Source of the DNA: Amoebophrya sp. A120
Lineage: Eukaryota; Sar; Dinophyceae; Syndiniales; Amoebophryaceae
Direction of reading: 5' to 3'
DNA length: 64,000 bases
Assembly: GCA_905178155.1 (NCBI GenBank)
Contig: CAJINV010000002.1
Location: 208,354 to 272,353, forward strand
The translations under genes were made by a program, and so were the position numbers. The notes below the pieces were generated by a model. It was given only the letters and a program-made list of their open reading frames with translations, was not told where the DNA came from and made no database searches. Positions 1 to 15,000 of this stretch are shown here, one piece after another (position 1 is the first letter of the stretch; each line of letters starts with the position of its first letter).

Positions 1-3000
1 TGCAAGATTGCTGCCTGACTCAGAGGACCAGCACTAGCTGAGGACGAATTCTGTCGCGGTTCTTGCGGTCTTGATCTTTGTGTTTCTGAGGAGGTGCTGT
101 TGTTTCCATTTTTACTGCAGTTATTTGTAGTTCCTGCTGTTTGTAGTTGACCAGCAACAGAAGTACAAGTAGAGGAGGAAGATGAAGCTGCTCCTGCTGC
201 AGCGTTTCTGCTGTTTCCTGTTGAAGGGCCTCCAACAACCCCAGGGGATGAGAGAACTACTGCAGGGGCGTTCGCGTTGTTCGCCAGCACGACGTTACTA
301 GCATTCGGATTCGCCGGTCGCGGCGGCTGCGCCATAGAACTCCCCGCCGGGAGAGCTGTTGCGGCCGTAGGAGCTCCCCGTGTCGTTGTACTACCCGCCG
401 GTCGTGTAGTAGGCGCCGCAGTTGTAGTAGAGATCATCGGCCGGGGGTACACAGATGAGGGTAAAGCACCACTGTTGCTTATCCTGAGTAAAAACGTACC
501 CACACCAGAGTCAAGATGGGGACTTTGCAACAGAAGCCTAGAACTTTTGGGGGTCACGCATCACAAATTGCAGTCCGTAGTGTAGTGCAGGTTCGCAAGG
601 CCAGCTGCATCAGAAATCGATCTGCTCATCCTGTTTACAGCATTACAAATTCCAAAACACGACTAAAAATGCCTCTCCTGGCGATGCGCATTACAAATGT
701 TCCTGTCATTGCAAATCTGCATGACAACTCTGGTGTGGGTAGGTTTTTGCTCAGGATATTGCTCGACGTAACAGGACCACGAGTAACAACACCCGTGTTA
801 CAACTTCCCGTCAACGAGGAAAGGCTAGTACTTCCTGGGGGGCCGAAGATACTGGTGTTCGGGAAAGTGGTCTTGCTCAAGGGAGCAAAGATGTTGCAGC
901 TCACGGGAGCAGGAGCCGCGGCGGCAGTGCCAGCGCCGGTTGATGTCGACGTCCTGGAAGTAGCAGTAGACGCAGCTGCTGCTGCAGTAACAGAAGTTGT
1001 ACCGAGATTATTGGCCGGCCTTCTACTTACGTTCCGCGAACAAGAAGTCCTATTCGACGGCGACCGGGCGGGAGACCGGTCCAGGGCAGACCCCGGGGCG
1101 TAATTCGGGCTGTCGAAATAGGTGGCGAGCTTTTGCGAGGGAGGCTGGGGGGCTTGAACTTGGGGCCCGGAGGCGGAGGCGGTGGTCCTGGTGTCAACAA
1201 CAACAGGATTTGTGGCAATATTGTTGTTCGCTGTTGCCGTGGATGTGCTGGAAGAAGGTGCGGGGGCCACGACGGCTGCTGCTTCATCTGTAGTGGGTGG
1301 TCGTGCAGGATGGGGAACAGTAGTGTCGTGCCCACCTTCGTCATTCGGGGCTGTTTCAGTGGTGTTCGAGCTCGTCGCTGTATTTGCGCTTGCCTCGTTC
1401 ATCGCGGTAGAGGGAGCGGAAGCTGTCTGTCGTGATGCTGTACTATTCGAGTCAACTAGTACATTTGTGGCATCATCATCTACCTTCGCAGCAGAAGACG
1501 CTGCAGGACCTCCTGCAGCACTAGCTGTCGCGACGTCAGCACAACTTCTTGCCCCGGTTTTGGCCTCAGTTGTGGAGGACGTGATCGCGTCTGGTTGAGA
1601 AGTTCTAACCGAAAATGGTCCAGCACTATTCACGCCCGGGGGAGGAGTATCAAATGTAAAAATGTCTGGGTCTGGAAGATTCTGAGATTTGTCATGCATG
1701 TTTTGCATGACCCAGGATGTCTGTAATGCACGGCCGCGCATCACAGATTTTGAGAGGGCTTCCTGATGCCTACTCCGCATGGCAAACGCCCTCCCCGCGT
1801 AGCACAAACTAGACTCCTCTTGCTGGTAATGCAATACAGATTTTTCTAGAGTCCAAAGTTACCATCACAAGTTCCAATCTTCCAGACCCAGACACTTTTA
1901 CATTTGATAAGGAGCCGCACTGAACAACTCTCTCGTAGAAATCGTCGTGTCTATGTTCATATGCATTGCAAAAGTATCGTATTCGTATAAATGCATTACA
2001 AATTTTCCCAGCATGAGAAATAAAATTTGTATTGCGGATTTACCTTGAGAAAAAGATTTGTAATGCATGACTGCAATACGAGTACGATACTTTTGCACAG
2101 GATAGTTCAGACTCGGCACCAGTCCGAAAACGTTTGTGGGCGAGGTTCTGCTCTGGGTCGTGGTGCCTAAAAGAGGACCCACGACCGCAGATGTTGGTGA
2201 TGGTGTCATGGTACTACTAGCGCCGGTATGTATTGCACCAGTAGTTGCACCAGCCGGAAGTAAGACTCTCCTCGACAGTGGCGTGATGATTTCGGCTTGT
2301 CTCTGGGCCGTTGCCGTTCCATTTGCATGCCCGTGCTCCTGAGAGGTAATACTAATAGCTGCACTTGCCTCCTGAAGATCTTCTTCCTTGTCATCTTCAG
2401 CTGGTTTCGATCTATTTTCCGCGTTCGTCTCATCTCGAACAGGTGGAGAAACGACCCCTACAGTGGTCCTTTCATCTGCGAGCGGCAGGACAAGATCGGG
2501 TTGTAGTTCATCTCTGTCTTCCACCGCTGCGGAGGGGCTGCGGGTTTGTTGTTGTTCAGGAGGCAAATGACCATTTCTGCCCGCGCCGCGACTAGTATTT
2601 TCAAGAGTTGTTCCAGAGCAGCGACGAGAAGACCTCAAAGTAGAAGATCGGGGCACGTTTGATACCTGCGCGGACGACCCGTTCCTATCATTGTGCGTTG
2701 GACTTCTTCTCTCGTCCCCGGCAGTTGTTCCGGGGCCCTGTTCGTCGGCTTTATCCTCGTTGTTTTCCGCGTCATTCTTTTCATCTCCTGCTTGATGTTC
2801 TTCAACAGGAGACACGATTCTAACATCATTGTCGCTTTCCCGATAAGTATCTCGACGTTTCCTTCTTCGCTTGTTCGTCCTTCTGGGGGGGAGGAGGTCT
2901 TCTTGCTGTTCAACTAGTACTGGCTCGTTGCAGCTACCGCCAGATCGCCTTCCCTCCTCTCGTCGTCCCTGTTTCCTGCTCTTGTTTTTCCAAAACTTCT

Positions 3001-6000
3001 GCCGTAAATTTCTTCGAGGGCGGGACTGCGGGGGCCTGGGGTTGTCGTCGTCAGGCTCCGCGCCGTTGTAGGAACCTGTTTTATGTATTGCGGATGAATC
3101 GTGTAGCATGACGTAGAACTTGCATCGCAATTTTTTTCAAACCTCAAAATAGGGAAGTGGTGCTTGTCATGCAAAATCAGGTAAAGATGAATCACGTGTG
3201 GGTCTGTCATGCTATGTAAGAGACTGATATAACTACGACAACTATGTTGATTATGATACAAGAACCTTTTCTTGACGCTAAATACCTGCTCTGGAGCTGC
3301 GAGAAGAAGACATCGATCGCGACGAACGGTTGCTCTTCCGCTGACTACATTCCCGCCGAGGCCCGCTCTCTTCTTGTCCACGTTTATCAGAGCCACCACC
3401 AGACTGCTGGAAATTCGAGCCGCTTATCAAATGCAAAAATGTCTGGGTCTGGAAGATTCCGGGATTTGTGATGCATATTTTGTATGATCCATGACGCATG
3501 TAATGCATGATCTAGCAGCACAAATTTTTAGAGGGCTTCCTGATGCCTTTTCTGCATGAGAAATGCCTTCTCCGCGTAACACAAGCCGGACTCCTGTTGC
3601 TGGTCACGCAATACAGATTTTCTTGGAATCCAAAGACAGCATGACAAGTTGCAATTTTCCAGACCCAGACATTTTTGCAATCCATACCGCTTGACCGCAC
3701 ACCACGACGCCCAGGAGATCGCCCGTATCCTGTGCAAAAGTATCGTATTTGTATATTAATGCAAGTCTTGCATTACAAATCTTTGTCTTAAGGTAAATCC
3801 GCATTACAAATTTTTTTTCTCATGCTGAGAAAATTTGTAATGCATTTATACGAGTACGATACTTTTGCAATCCATAGCCCGCGTGGTGGTTCAAAACTGC
3901 TTGCTTCCGATCGAGAACGACACGACCTGGAAGCCCTCCTGCTCCCAGAAGATGAAGGGGCTGCGCGCGAGCTATGACCCGATCCAACATATGCATTGCA
4001 AATATGTCTGGGTCTGGAAACTTGTGATGCAGGTTTGCGGATCACAAGGAGCAACCTCCAATTATATGGGGACACGCATGACCACAAGTTTTGGTTTTCG
4101 GGCGACTAGGTCTTGCATAAACTGCACGAGAAACTGCGCTTTTCGAATTACAAAAAAGCAGCGCGGTAGCGCAACATGCATCACAGATCTTTCTCTCCTG
4201 TTAGCGGAGCATTACAAGTCTTGCACGATCCCAGACCCAGACATATTTGCATTTGATACGACAGACGAAGCCGCAAATCGGGATGATGATCTTCCTGACT
4301 CAACAGAATATGGAGTTCTCAAATGTTACATTCTCAACTGTTACATGATTTGTCATGCAAAACTCTCATCAGTATCTACATCATCAAGCTGCTTCGCATG
4401 ACAAATTTCCGAAGGGCTACACAGCATCTAAATCTGTGTCAAACCTGTGATGCAAAAAGCGAAATCTTGCCCCTTGCACTTTTGCCATTCTTGCATTACA
4501 AATTCATGTAACAGTTCAGAATGTAACATTTGAGAACGCCATACAGAACCAGACCTCCTGCTTCGGCAGCTGCTGCTTCGGTCAGCACTGCATTGATCTT
4601 CGTCAACATGAGAGTTGTTGTCTTCTGCTTTTCTCCTCCGGTAGCTGCTGTACCGACCACTGGTGTCTACTTCCTCCTCCTCCTCGTAAGGAACCACCAC
4701 CGCCGCCGCGCTCCTGCCACGCCTGTGTTTTTTTCGAGAATCTTCACTGTCGCAGGAATTATAGGATTCGTTCCCGTAGGAGAATGAGCGGTCGTGGGCA
4801 CGATTTTTTTGTTGACCTGCTCTGTTTACTCGTTTAACGCGAGATCTCTTCCATTTCACCTGCGATCTGGCTCGGGAAGGCGTGCGAGAAGATAAGGATG
4901 ACCGGCTTGTCCTGGAATTACGAACTCTGCATCTGCTGGGGCTTCCATTGCCACTTCTGCTACTACCAGCATCGTCGTCAGCATCATTCGCCGAAGAGCT
5001 GAAACGGCCTTCTTGACTGATGTTCTCGTCCCTACTCTCATTGTCTTCGCGTTCTTCGCACCATCGGCGGTTTGTTTCCCGCTTGTTCTTTCGCCTAAGA
5101 TTCTTGCGCTTGTTGTGTTTCTTTCTTTCGAAAGCCTCGACGCAGCTTGAATGACTGCTAGAAGTGAAGCTTCCATGTTGTGCACCTCCAGCAGCACTCC
5201 TTTCCCTTCGTTCCTGCCTCTCCTTCTTTTTTTCTTCCCGCTGCAGCCTGTCCGCCCGTCGCAAAGCCTGCCTCGCTTCCATTTTCAGTTTGTAACTCGG
5301 CAACTCCCGGTAGTCCGCGGGGCAGGATTTGGCGTTTCGCTTGGTCGGCTGCCAGTCGTGGTCTAATCGGTAATATTCTCCCGCGCGCCAACCCAGTGCC
5401 CGGCAGTATTTGAAAGGTTTTTTTTTCGGATCCTTCACTGCGTCCTGCAGCATGCCGCAGTGCTCTTGCGTCAAATTGTCGAAAATCTGGATTTTCATTC
5501 TCAACTGTTCCTCTGTGATGGTTTTCGCGGTAGTCTTGATGCTGGTGGTGTTGATCTGCGACGCGGATGCATTTGCATTTCCGCTTCCACCAGTGCGACC
5601 CTCCTGCTCCTCCCTCATTTTCTGGGCCAACATGGTCGCAAACGCCTGCGACCCCATCTGAATCGCCAGAGGCACGGAGGGGGTCATGGGGCAAATCGAG
5701 GTCGCCTTCCCCAGCGGTTGCGTGTGAAGCAGCATGTTCCCCTTGGGGTACAGGGAAATGTGTTCGGCCAGGCAGCCCTCCCAAACGTCTCCGAACGGTT
5801 GAGATGAACCGAATAAGCCACGGAGTGTTGGGTAGGGTGGATCATCGTGTAGTTCCACCGCCTCGTCTTTATGGTCTGTCGCTGCGGATGAACAATCCTC
5901 ATCTGCAGCTGTCCGTACTTCTGGAGGGAGGAGAAGTTCTGTGTTGCTCGGTCGTGTTTCTACTGTAGTTTCAGCACGACAAGTTTCGTTTGCTTCATCT

Positions 6001-9000
6001 CCTTGTACCACAGCCGACGGGGCAGGAGGTGCGGACTGTTGGTCTTCGTGCGGAGTAGATCCTGCTTGTTCCGCCGCTGGTTCCTGCAAAGTTGTTGCTG
6101 GTTCTGGCGGCACTGGTTCCTGCGGAGGCGCTGGTGTTTGCGGAGATCCTAGTACATCTTCCGGCACTGGTTCCTGCGGAGATGGAGATGCTGGCCCTTC
6201 TTCCGGCGGGTGCTCAACATCTTGCGGACGTTCTACTGCCTCTACTTCATACTCTTTTGACCTTATCACACAGAAAAAAGCTGGCAGGGCATATTTGTAA
6301 TGCAAAAATAAATACACAAAACAGCATGCTAGGAGGCCACCCATGACAAAATTTTGTGTGTATATATTTTTGCATCACAAATATGCCCTGCCAGCTTTTT
6401 TCTCTGGGATAGACCTCTCCTCCGTCTTGTGCACGAGTTCGTCCTTCAAGCTCGGCCTCCTATGCATTGCAAAAGTATCGCACTAGTAGAAATGCAATAC
6501 AAATGTCCTTAGCATGAGAAATGGAATTTGTCATGCAGATTGGCCTTAATAAAAAGATTTGTATATGCAAGACTTGCATTTATACGAGTACGATACTTGT
6601 TTTGCACAGGATACCTCCCCTGCAGCATCAATTGCGTGATTTCGTGGAACGTCGGGTACGCAAAATACCGGGGCGCCGTATCCACCACGTCGTTAAACAA
6701 ATCCGATAGGTAGGCTTCTTCGCCACAAGCCACATCGTACCCCTGCCTCGCGGCGTTATCGTCTAGTTTTGGGTTCCGCATCAAATTTTCGTCAAAGTGG
6801 GAAAACCCCATCAAAAGGCCTAAGACCGTCGGGTGGAGGACGTCGTTATTATGCTTTTGTAATGCCGCGAGAATGTCCGGACAATATTTTTCCCCGACGA
6901 GATTGATGTGCTTCACGACCGCCTGGGCCATAAGCGCGCCGATCTCCCCATATCAAGTGCAAAAGTGTCTGGGTCTGGAACGGTGTAAACTTGTCATGCA
7001 GATGCTCCATAACCCATGAGGTCTGGAATGCGGGGCTTAGCATGACAGACTCTGCGAGGTAACTGCCATGCCTGTCCTGCATGAGAAACTTCCTTCCAAC
7101 TTGGTCAAAAGTGGGCAGCTTTTGGCACTCATGCAACACAGATTTTTGCATGCTTCAGATTTACCATGACAAGTTGCCGCCTTCCAGACATCCAGGGATA
7201 TTTGCAATTGATACCCCATCGTCGCCAAACATGTTTTTGTCGTTCCTTAACAAGACGGAAGTTAAGCAGCTGTAGAAAATTTTCACGTAGCCCGCGTTCC
7301 AGGGGTATCCTGAGTAAAAACGTACCCACACCAGAGTCAGGATGAGGATTTTGCAACACAAACCTAGGAGTTTTGTGAGTCACGCATGACAAGTTGCACT
7401 ATGCAGTGTAGTGCAGGTTAGCAAGTGCAGCCGCATCACAGACTCATCTGCTCATCCTGTTCACAACATCACAAATTCCAAAACACAATAGGAAATGGAT
7501 CTCATGGGGATGCGCATTACAAGTCTTCCTGTCTTTGCAAATCTGCATTACAACTCTGGTGTGGGTACGTTTTTACTCAGGATAAGGGGACCGTGTCAAT
7601 CATGTCCTGCGCCCGCTGTTTCAATTTCTCCGGCAGATCCGGCCACAACCGGAACATGACCTCCTTGTCAAAGGTGGCCAGATTCATCACTCCGCCGTGA
7701 AACCGCTGGCATTCCAGCACTTCCTCATACGTCCGTGGGTCTTCTGGGTCGTCGCCAAGCGCGGCGTATGACAGTGCACAACTCCCGATCCCCCTCATTT
7801 GTCATGCAAAACCCCGACTCCAAGCGCTGCTCTGTGGTATCGTTTGCATGACAGATTCCGGAAGCCCAAACAGTACTACGTACAACAGGCGCATGCAGTT
7901 GTCATGCACAGGCTCCACAGGTGGGGGTGTTTGTATTGCTGTTCATGCAACGCAAGTGAGGCGGGAGGGGGAGTTGTGCACTGTCATACAGCGTGCCACA
8001 GTGTCATATAATGCCGCTCGAATTCCACGGAGTGCCTCTTGTCGACTTTTCGGCAGTCGATTAGCATTGCGAGGGCCTTTCTGTCTTCCCAGAGGCTGAT
8101 TTCCAATTGCGTGAAATTTCTGGTAGGGAGTTGTGGGAGGTCCTGACGTTGTTCAACATTGGGAAGAACATTTTCTTCTTCTTCATCTTCTTCTTCTGGA
8201 ACCGTAGGAAGCTGCTGCTGCAGAACCAGGGTAGTTGTACTAGCAGCTGTCGAGGCAGATGATGGAGCGGAATAAATTCTGGAAGAAGTAGTAGACGACG
8301 CGCTGGGTGGTTCTATTTCGTGGCTCATGTCGTCTTCGTCAGTGCGAGTAGCAGTACCAGCATGATCGTCGTCGTGGTCCGGAGCTGCACTAGTAGCGTT
8401 AGCGTCACGTGCCGCTACAATTTCCTGCGCAGTGGGAGCGGGATGAACTGTGGGAGGTCGTGGGGGCGGATTGGTCGTTTGATGTTCCGGCATTGATGTT
8501 GTTCCTTCTGGAAGAAGATGCTGAACCGCTGCAGCGACACGTCGTTCCTCTTGCCGCTCCGCAGCTATATCTGCTTCGATGAATATGGATGTGTCAGGAT
8601 TGAAATCGACAAAGTTGAAATAGTTTGTCATGCATAAAATGCAGCCCACAATAAAGTGCCTGTCTTCCAGAGTAGGCAAGTGAGGCAGATTGCAAGCCTG
8701 CTAAGGGGTAGAACCTGAGCTGCTCAAGTAACATGGCAAAAGGCGTCTTCCTTACCCAAACAGCGCGACAAACTGGATTTCACTTCTACCCAAATTTGCC
8801 TTGCGCCACTTGCAAACTGGGCCACGACTGTTATCCATTTTGTGCATCACAAACTATTTCACCTTTGACGATTTCAATCCTGACACATCCATATCAACCG
8901 CGGTCCGGGACGCCTCGGCCCAGGCCCTCCCGTGACGTGCCATGTACTCTTCAATATCCGCAACCACGGATATTTCCAGTTCCTCCTCGGAGCGAGAGCG

Positions 9001-12000
9001 CGTCAGATCTTGTTCGATGAACTCTTATGCATTTTTGCAAATGTGTCTGGGACTGGGTCTGGAAGTAGAATGCAAGTTTGTCATGCTTGTCTGGGGCGGT
9101 GACTCTTAAATCTGTCATGCACGTTACCCAAGAAGAGCCCCATTGTTCTGTCATGCAGAGACGCAATTTCTCATGCAGAATAGAAGGGAACACCTAGAAG
9201 TAGCTCAGAAACTTTTCATGCTCAGCCAGCACTTGTGGCCTCCTCCTGATATTACGCCACTCAGCATCACAAGTTCTTTCCAGACCCAGACATATTTGCA
9301 GTTCATAACTCTGCATATCCCGCGGCCCGGGCCTCTTCGGCCCAGGCCTCCCCCTGCGCTAAGCCCTCTTCCAACTCAACTACGGATATTTCCAGTGCCT
9401 CGGCTACGGATTTCTCCAGTTCCTCATCGGAGGTACTAGAGCGACCCATATCTGCTTCGATGAACTCTTGCTATGCAGTGCAAAGACATCGCACTCGTAT
9501 AAATGCATTACGAAGTAGTTTCTCAGCATGAGAAATAAAATTTGTAATGCTGATCTACCTCAAGAAAAAGATTTGGAATGCATGATTGCAATACGAGTAC
9601 GATACTTTTGCAGAGGGTAGTACTTGCGGGGTATCAACAACAACGACATCAGGTTCGACGTTTTCCTGCTCCTCTTGCTCGTCCCGTTCCCCTTCCTCGC
9701 TTTGGTTTTGTTCGTCCTCATCACTACACGACCCTCTCCTGCACGTGTTGGTCTGTCGCCGTTTCCGGGACGTAGTAGTAGCAGCTTGTCCTGAAGTGGT
9801 AGTAGTCGGGAGTTGTTGGCCTTGTTGATGTAATATGGAGGGTTGTGGTTGATGTGCAGAAGAAGATGAAGAAGAAGATGAGGGCTCTTGCTGTGCCTGT
9901 GCTGAAGATGTAGTACTAGTTCCTGTTGTTGGCAATGGAGCTGCTGTCGCTGTTGTAGCTGCTGGTGCCGATTCTCCTAGTTGTGCAGCTTCTTGATGTA
10001 GTGGTTGTAGCTGTTGTACTGGTGCTTCTTGTAGTAGTACTTCTTGTTGTTCCACTTCCTCTTGTACGCCTTTGGCATCCGGAAGACCGTCTAGCGCAGC
10101 CGTTGATGGAGAATTTTCCGCTCCTTCGTGCTGGTGGGAACCTGCGGTCGTTGCTATTTGGCCGGGTAGTTCCTTGTCGGCTGCAAGTTCTTCCTGCCTC
10201 GCGGCCACCTTCACGAGGGTCTCCGTCATGACCCGCACGATGGCGAGCACCCGGTCATCGTGCCGGGACAATGGCCCTGACACCATCGTCCCTTCTGCCT
10301 CGGAAGCTGGTGCGCAGCTGTGTTGTACTTCGTTTGCATCGTCTTCTTGTTGTGCTTCTTCTTGTTGTGCTTCTTCTTCTTCTACTTCTTCTCGCAGGTG
10401 GCCTTCTTGTTGTACAACTTCTTCTACTTGTGCTTGTTCCTCGGGTTCATCATCCTTCATGTTGTTCTGCTCCCCAGGAGCATCTTCAACCTGCTCCTGC
10501 TCTCCCTCTCCTGACACCAACGTAGCTGGCTGTATATGCACTGCAGAAGTATCATACTCGTAGTCATTGGAATTGCAATACAAATTGAAATTCGACGGCC
10601 AGCATGACAAATGGAGTGTGTCATGCTGATTTGCCTCGGGAACGGGATTTCCATTTGTGGTGCATGGCAGCTGCAAGAATTTTTACGTACGAGTATCAGA
10701 TACTAGACTTTTGCAGTGGATATTCATCCTCCTTCAGTTCGTCCTTGTGGCAAATCAGGTCGAAAGTTTATCAAATGCAAAGATGTCTGAGTCTGGAAGG
10801 ATGCAACTTGTGATGCTATCTTGGGATTCGAAAAAAACCTGTATTGCATGACAGGCAAGAGGAGTCCAGTTTGTGCTACGCGGCGAGGGCATTTCTCATG
10901 CGGAAGAGGCATCAGAAAGCACTCTAAAAATTTGCGATGCTAGGTCATGCATTACAGGCGTCACGGGTCGTGCCAAATATGCATGACAAACCTGGCAATC
11001 TTCCAGACCGAGACATATTTGCAGTTGATAAGGTTCTCCCGGTAGCATCTCTGACCGTCGCAAAGACCACCGTGTCCGGGCTGTTCGGGTCGAGGGTAGT
11101 TGTACTGGTGTTCGTGTTCGTACTCGCCCCGTTTTCTTGATGCAGTGACGATCCTGATCCAGCTGTCGCTGTATGAAGATTGTTGTCCTGCTCTTGGCGT
11201 TGTAGGCTACTGGTCCTCGAGGTAAGATCTGTATGGATTGCAAATATGTCTGGGTCTGGAAACTTGTAATGCTAAAAGTGAATGGTAGGCGCACTGCAAG
11301 AATACGCAGCTACGCAGGACAAATTTTTTGGCTCCCATGTCTTACGTATTCCGCATGGCAAACTGCGTTTTTGCATGACAGGTAAAAAGGCCTTTTCGTG
11401 CCTATGCAACACAGATACACGAGTCATGCCAGACAAGCATGACAAACTTGCATTCTTCCAGACCCAGACATTTTTGCATTTGATAATCTGGTTGGCGAGG
11501 CATCTTCGTCAAAATCTCGCTCATTTCTTCCTCATCAATGTCCACGAACATGTGGTCTTCCGTATGCAACACAAATCTCCCGTACACGCACAAAACGCAT
11601 CACAGACTTCGCCGTAAGCTTAGAGCTTGTCATGCTGACATAGAACTGCAGATAAAGTTTGTGATGCAGCAGTCGCATTTTCCTGTCGTGTGGTGGGAAT
11701 TTGCTGTGGATATTCGGCAAGTGGTGGAAGGACGACGGGGCGAACCTGCTCCAAACTCGGCCGCTCCCTCATCAGGGTGGGAGGGTCGTTACTGGTTCGT
11801 TGTTCCCTTGGTCTTGATGTTCTTTCCTCGCCATCCGCATGATGTTCTTGTTCTCGACAGGTTTCTTGCTCCTGGTGATCCTTGATTTCCGTCGACTTGC
11901 TAATATCACGGCTGTTGCCCTCGTCGGAGGCAGTTGTGAGTAGCGAGGGAAGCTGCTGCTGCGGCTGTTGCTGTTCCACCGGTCGTTCTGGAGGACGAGC

Positions 12001-15000
12001 ACCACGAGGACCATTCGTATTTGCTGCAGAAGATGAGGAGGAGGAGGAGGAGGAGACTGAAACACGACCCGTACCAGTTCCTGCAGCCGTTTCTTTTTCT
12101 CCATTTAATATCGTAGATGAAGAAGAAGAAGCTCTTGCACTTGTACTACAACTATCAGGAGCTACAATTGTCTCCACCCCGAACTTGTGTCTCAATTCCA
12201 TAAGACGAAAGAAATCCTTCTCGTCCAAGGAAACGCTCAGCCCAGTTCCACACTCGGACTCGTGCACGTTAAAGTTCACCGGCGCCCTATCCTGTGTAAA
12301 AACGTCCCGACCCCATAGCCAAGATGGCAAATCTGCTAGACAAATCTGCAAGCTTTGGCTGGTGCGCATGACAAGCTTGGCATCGTAGTGTAATCCTGTT
12401 TAGCTAGGTCAGCAGCATCACAGATCTACCTTGTTATGCTGATTGGAGAATGGCAAACTCCGACACACGGCTAGAAAATGCTTCTCACGGGGCTCCGCAT
12501 GAGAAATGTTTTCAACATGCAGATTTGCATTACAACTATGGGGTGGAGGCGTTTTTACAGAGGATACGCCCCTGCCGGGCCCACCTCTTTTCCATCCTTG
12601 TTCAATGGCTGCAGGGACAAAACATCGCCTATCGCAAGGAAAAATCCCCCCTCCCCATATTGAAGAGGTAGGTTTTCGAAAATTTGTGTTGCTGCTTTGA
12701 GGTCACAAATCGCGTTTGTGTTGCAAGAAGACAAAGGCAGCAGCTTCCGTCCCATTATGGAGGCGGTTTGTCATGCTGTTGAGCCAACATCACGGACGCT
12801 TTTCATGCTAAGCGCCTAAGTCAGAGCCTCTCTACTCAGGCTTGATATGGGTCTGCAGTCCTCTCCAGCAAGACATATGCGATTTGTGTACTCAAATACA
12901 GCAACACAAATTTCGCTTTCGATATGGGGAGGGGGGATTATTCCTCACAATATCGCCTTTAGTGTAACTGTCCGGTGGGGGCATATTAACCCAGAAGTCG
13001 AAGCCAGTGCCGTCACCAGGCTCGACCCTGATGCTAACGCAGTCTATTTTTGGAGGTGTAGAAGTCTCCTCGTTTTTAGTTCTATCTTCACTTGCAGGGG
13101 ATGAGGATGAAGAAGATGGTGCTGTTCTTTCAGGTCCACCAGAAACCGGCTGCTCTCCCGCAGTAGTTTCAACACCGTCTCTTTGTGCAGAAGCAGTGCC
13201 AGCAGCTGCGCCAGCGGAAGTATGCGTAGTTGGAGGTGCACGACCAGAGGTTTCGTTTTCACCAGGCTGCAGGTTCTTGTTGTTATCGCCGGGGGTCGTG
13301 GTAGTTGTACCGCGAGATGTTGACCGGCCCTCCGTTTTTTCTTCTCCCTCCACATTGCAGAACTCCTCGACCGAGAGCAGCCTCGTGCCCGCTCTCGTGG
13401 ACGTCCCTGTGGCCGTCGTGCTTTCGATGTTGGAACTACCTTCGTTGTTCTGCTGATTTAGATTTGCATTTTGATTTTGATTTTCGTTTTGATTTTCCTT
13501 TTGCTGTTTCTGTTCCTGTTCTCGCAAGGGTATTATGGATTGCAAAAATGTCTGGGTCTGGACGATTGCCAGATTTTGTCATGCAGGTTTTCCATGGCCC
13601 ATGAGGTCTGGTATGTGGGACATAGCATGACAGATTCTGCGAGACCTTTCTCATGCCTATCCTGCATGAGAAACTGCCTCTCGATTAGGTCAAAAGTGGA
13701 CAGCTTTTGGTAAACACGCAGCACAGATTTTTGCATGCTTCAGATTTAGCATAACAAGTTGCATTCTTCCAGACCCAGACATGTTTACATTTGATAGATA
13801 TCACCTCCTTCCGGATTTTCACCACCTCGGCCGGATTCCGCACCAGTTTAAACTGCTTTCCCCGCACCGATATCAAATGCAAAAATGTCTGGGCCTGGAA
13901 ACTTGTCATGCTGAATTGGCGAGACTGAAATACTTTCCAATGCAGCCAAGCATGACAATTTTGCAGAGCACTTTCTCACGCGCACTCCGCATGAGAAACA
14001 GGGCTTTTGTATGACAAAAACGCGCACACTCTTGCTAGTCATGCAATACAGATTTTACAGGAGTGTAGGGCTAGCATTACAAGTTCCATATTTCCAGACC
14101 CAGACATATTTGCAATGCATAATCGAAATCGCCCACACCCCCGCGGAGAGCCCGAGCCGCGCACGGAAACGGTTGAGCCCTGTCTTGAAGTTTTCCGGTT
14201 TATTGTCGGAGATCAAAACTTCGCTCGGGAAGATTTTGCTCAGAATCGTGTAGCTGTCAGTTGTCTTGTTGTATTCCTCGACCTTCATCCCCCGGACGGT
14301 TCCCAGCTCCGCGTATTCCTCCTCAATGGCCTGCTTTCCGATTACAAAACTGGCATACGCAGTGCCGAAGGGCAGGCGGGGTACGGGTCGTCTGCGGCGT
14401 GGTGGAGGTGCGGGGCGTGGTTCTCGCACCTCGTCCTGCTTGTCTTATGCATTGCAAAAGTATCGTACTCTAGTATAAAATGCATTACAAATTTTGCCAG
14501 CAGGAGAAATAAAGTCTGTCATGCAAATTTACCTTTAAGGAAATGGAAAACATTTGTAATGCATGACTGCAATTACTACGAGTACGATACTTTTGCACAG
14601 GATATGTCTTTGTCTTTGTCTCCACCCTCGGTGGACGTCGGGCTCCTCGTTGACCCTTCATTATCAACGCTTTTGCCGCCGTTGTCTTCAACGTCGACCT
14701 GCTCGCGCTCGGTGGAGGGTGAAGATGGAGCAGCGCCGCTATTTGCTGCATTCTCCCCGTCCACTTGTTGAACTTGTACTTGATCATCGCATTTGTCTTT
14801 ATTTTCTCCATCATTTTCCTCTGCTTTCTCTTCAAAAAGCTTTTCAATTGCCGGCGGGTTTTTGCATTCGAAGCTCCCGTTCACAATCCGGTCTCGGTTT
14901 GCGTCGTAGTAGTCGTAAAAGGCCTTCGTCCAGGCCAGGTTTATCTCTTCCTGTGTCTGGTGTCCGCGTGGTCGCCTCCGTGTCTGTGTCTGTCCCTCCT

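Noticed and set aside
277-1598. Plus-strand ORFs opposite the giant gene
   Set aside because: Antisense shadows of exons and introner arms; none continues across the introners.
3082-3244. Alternative introner boundaries with TGTTT/TGTTG duplicates
   Set aside because: This choice shifts the frame into an early stop; boundaries 3080-3284 with CCTGT/CCTGC keep the long open frame.
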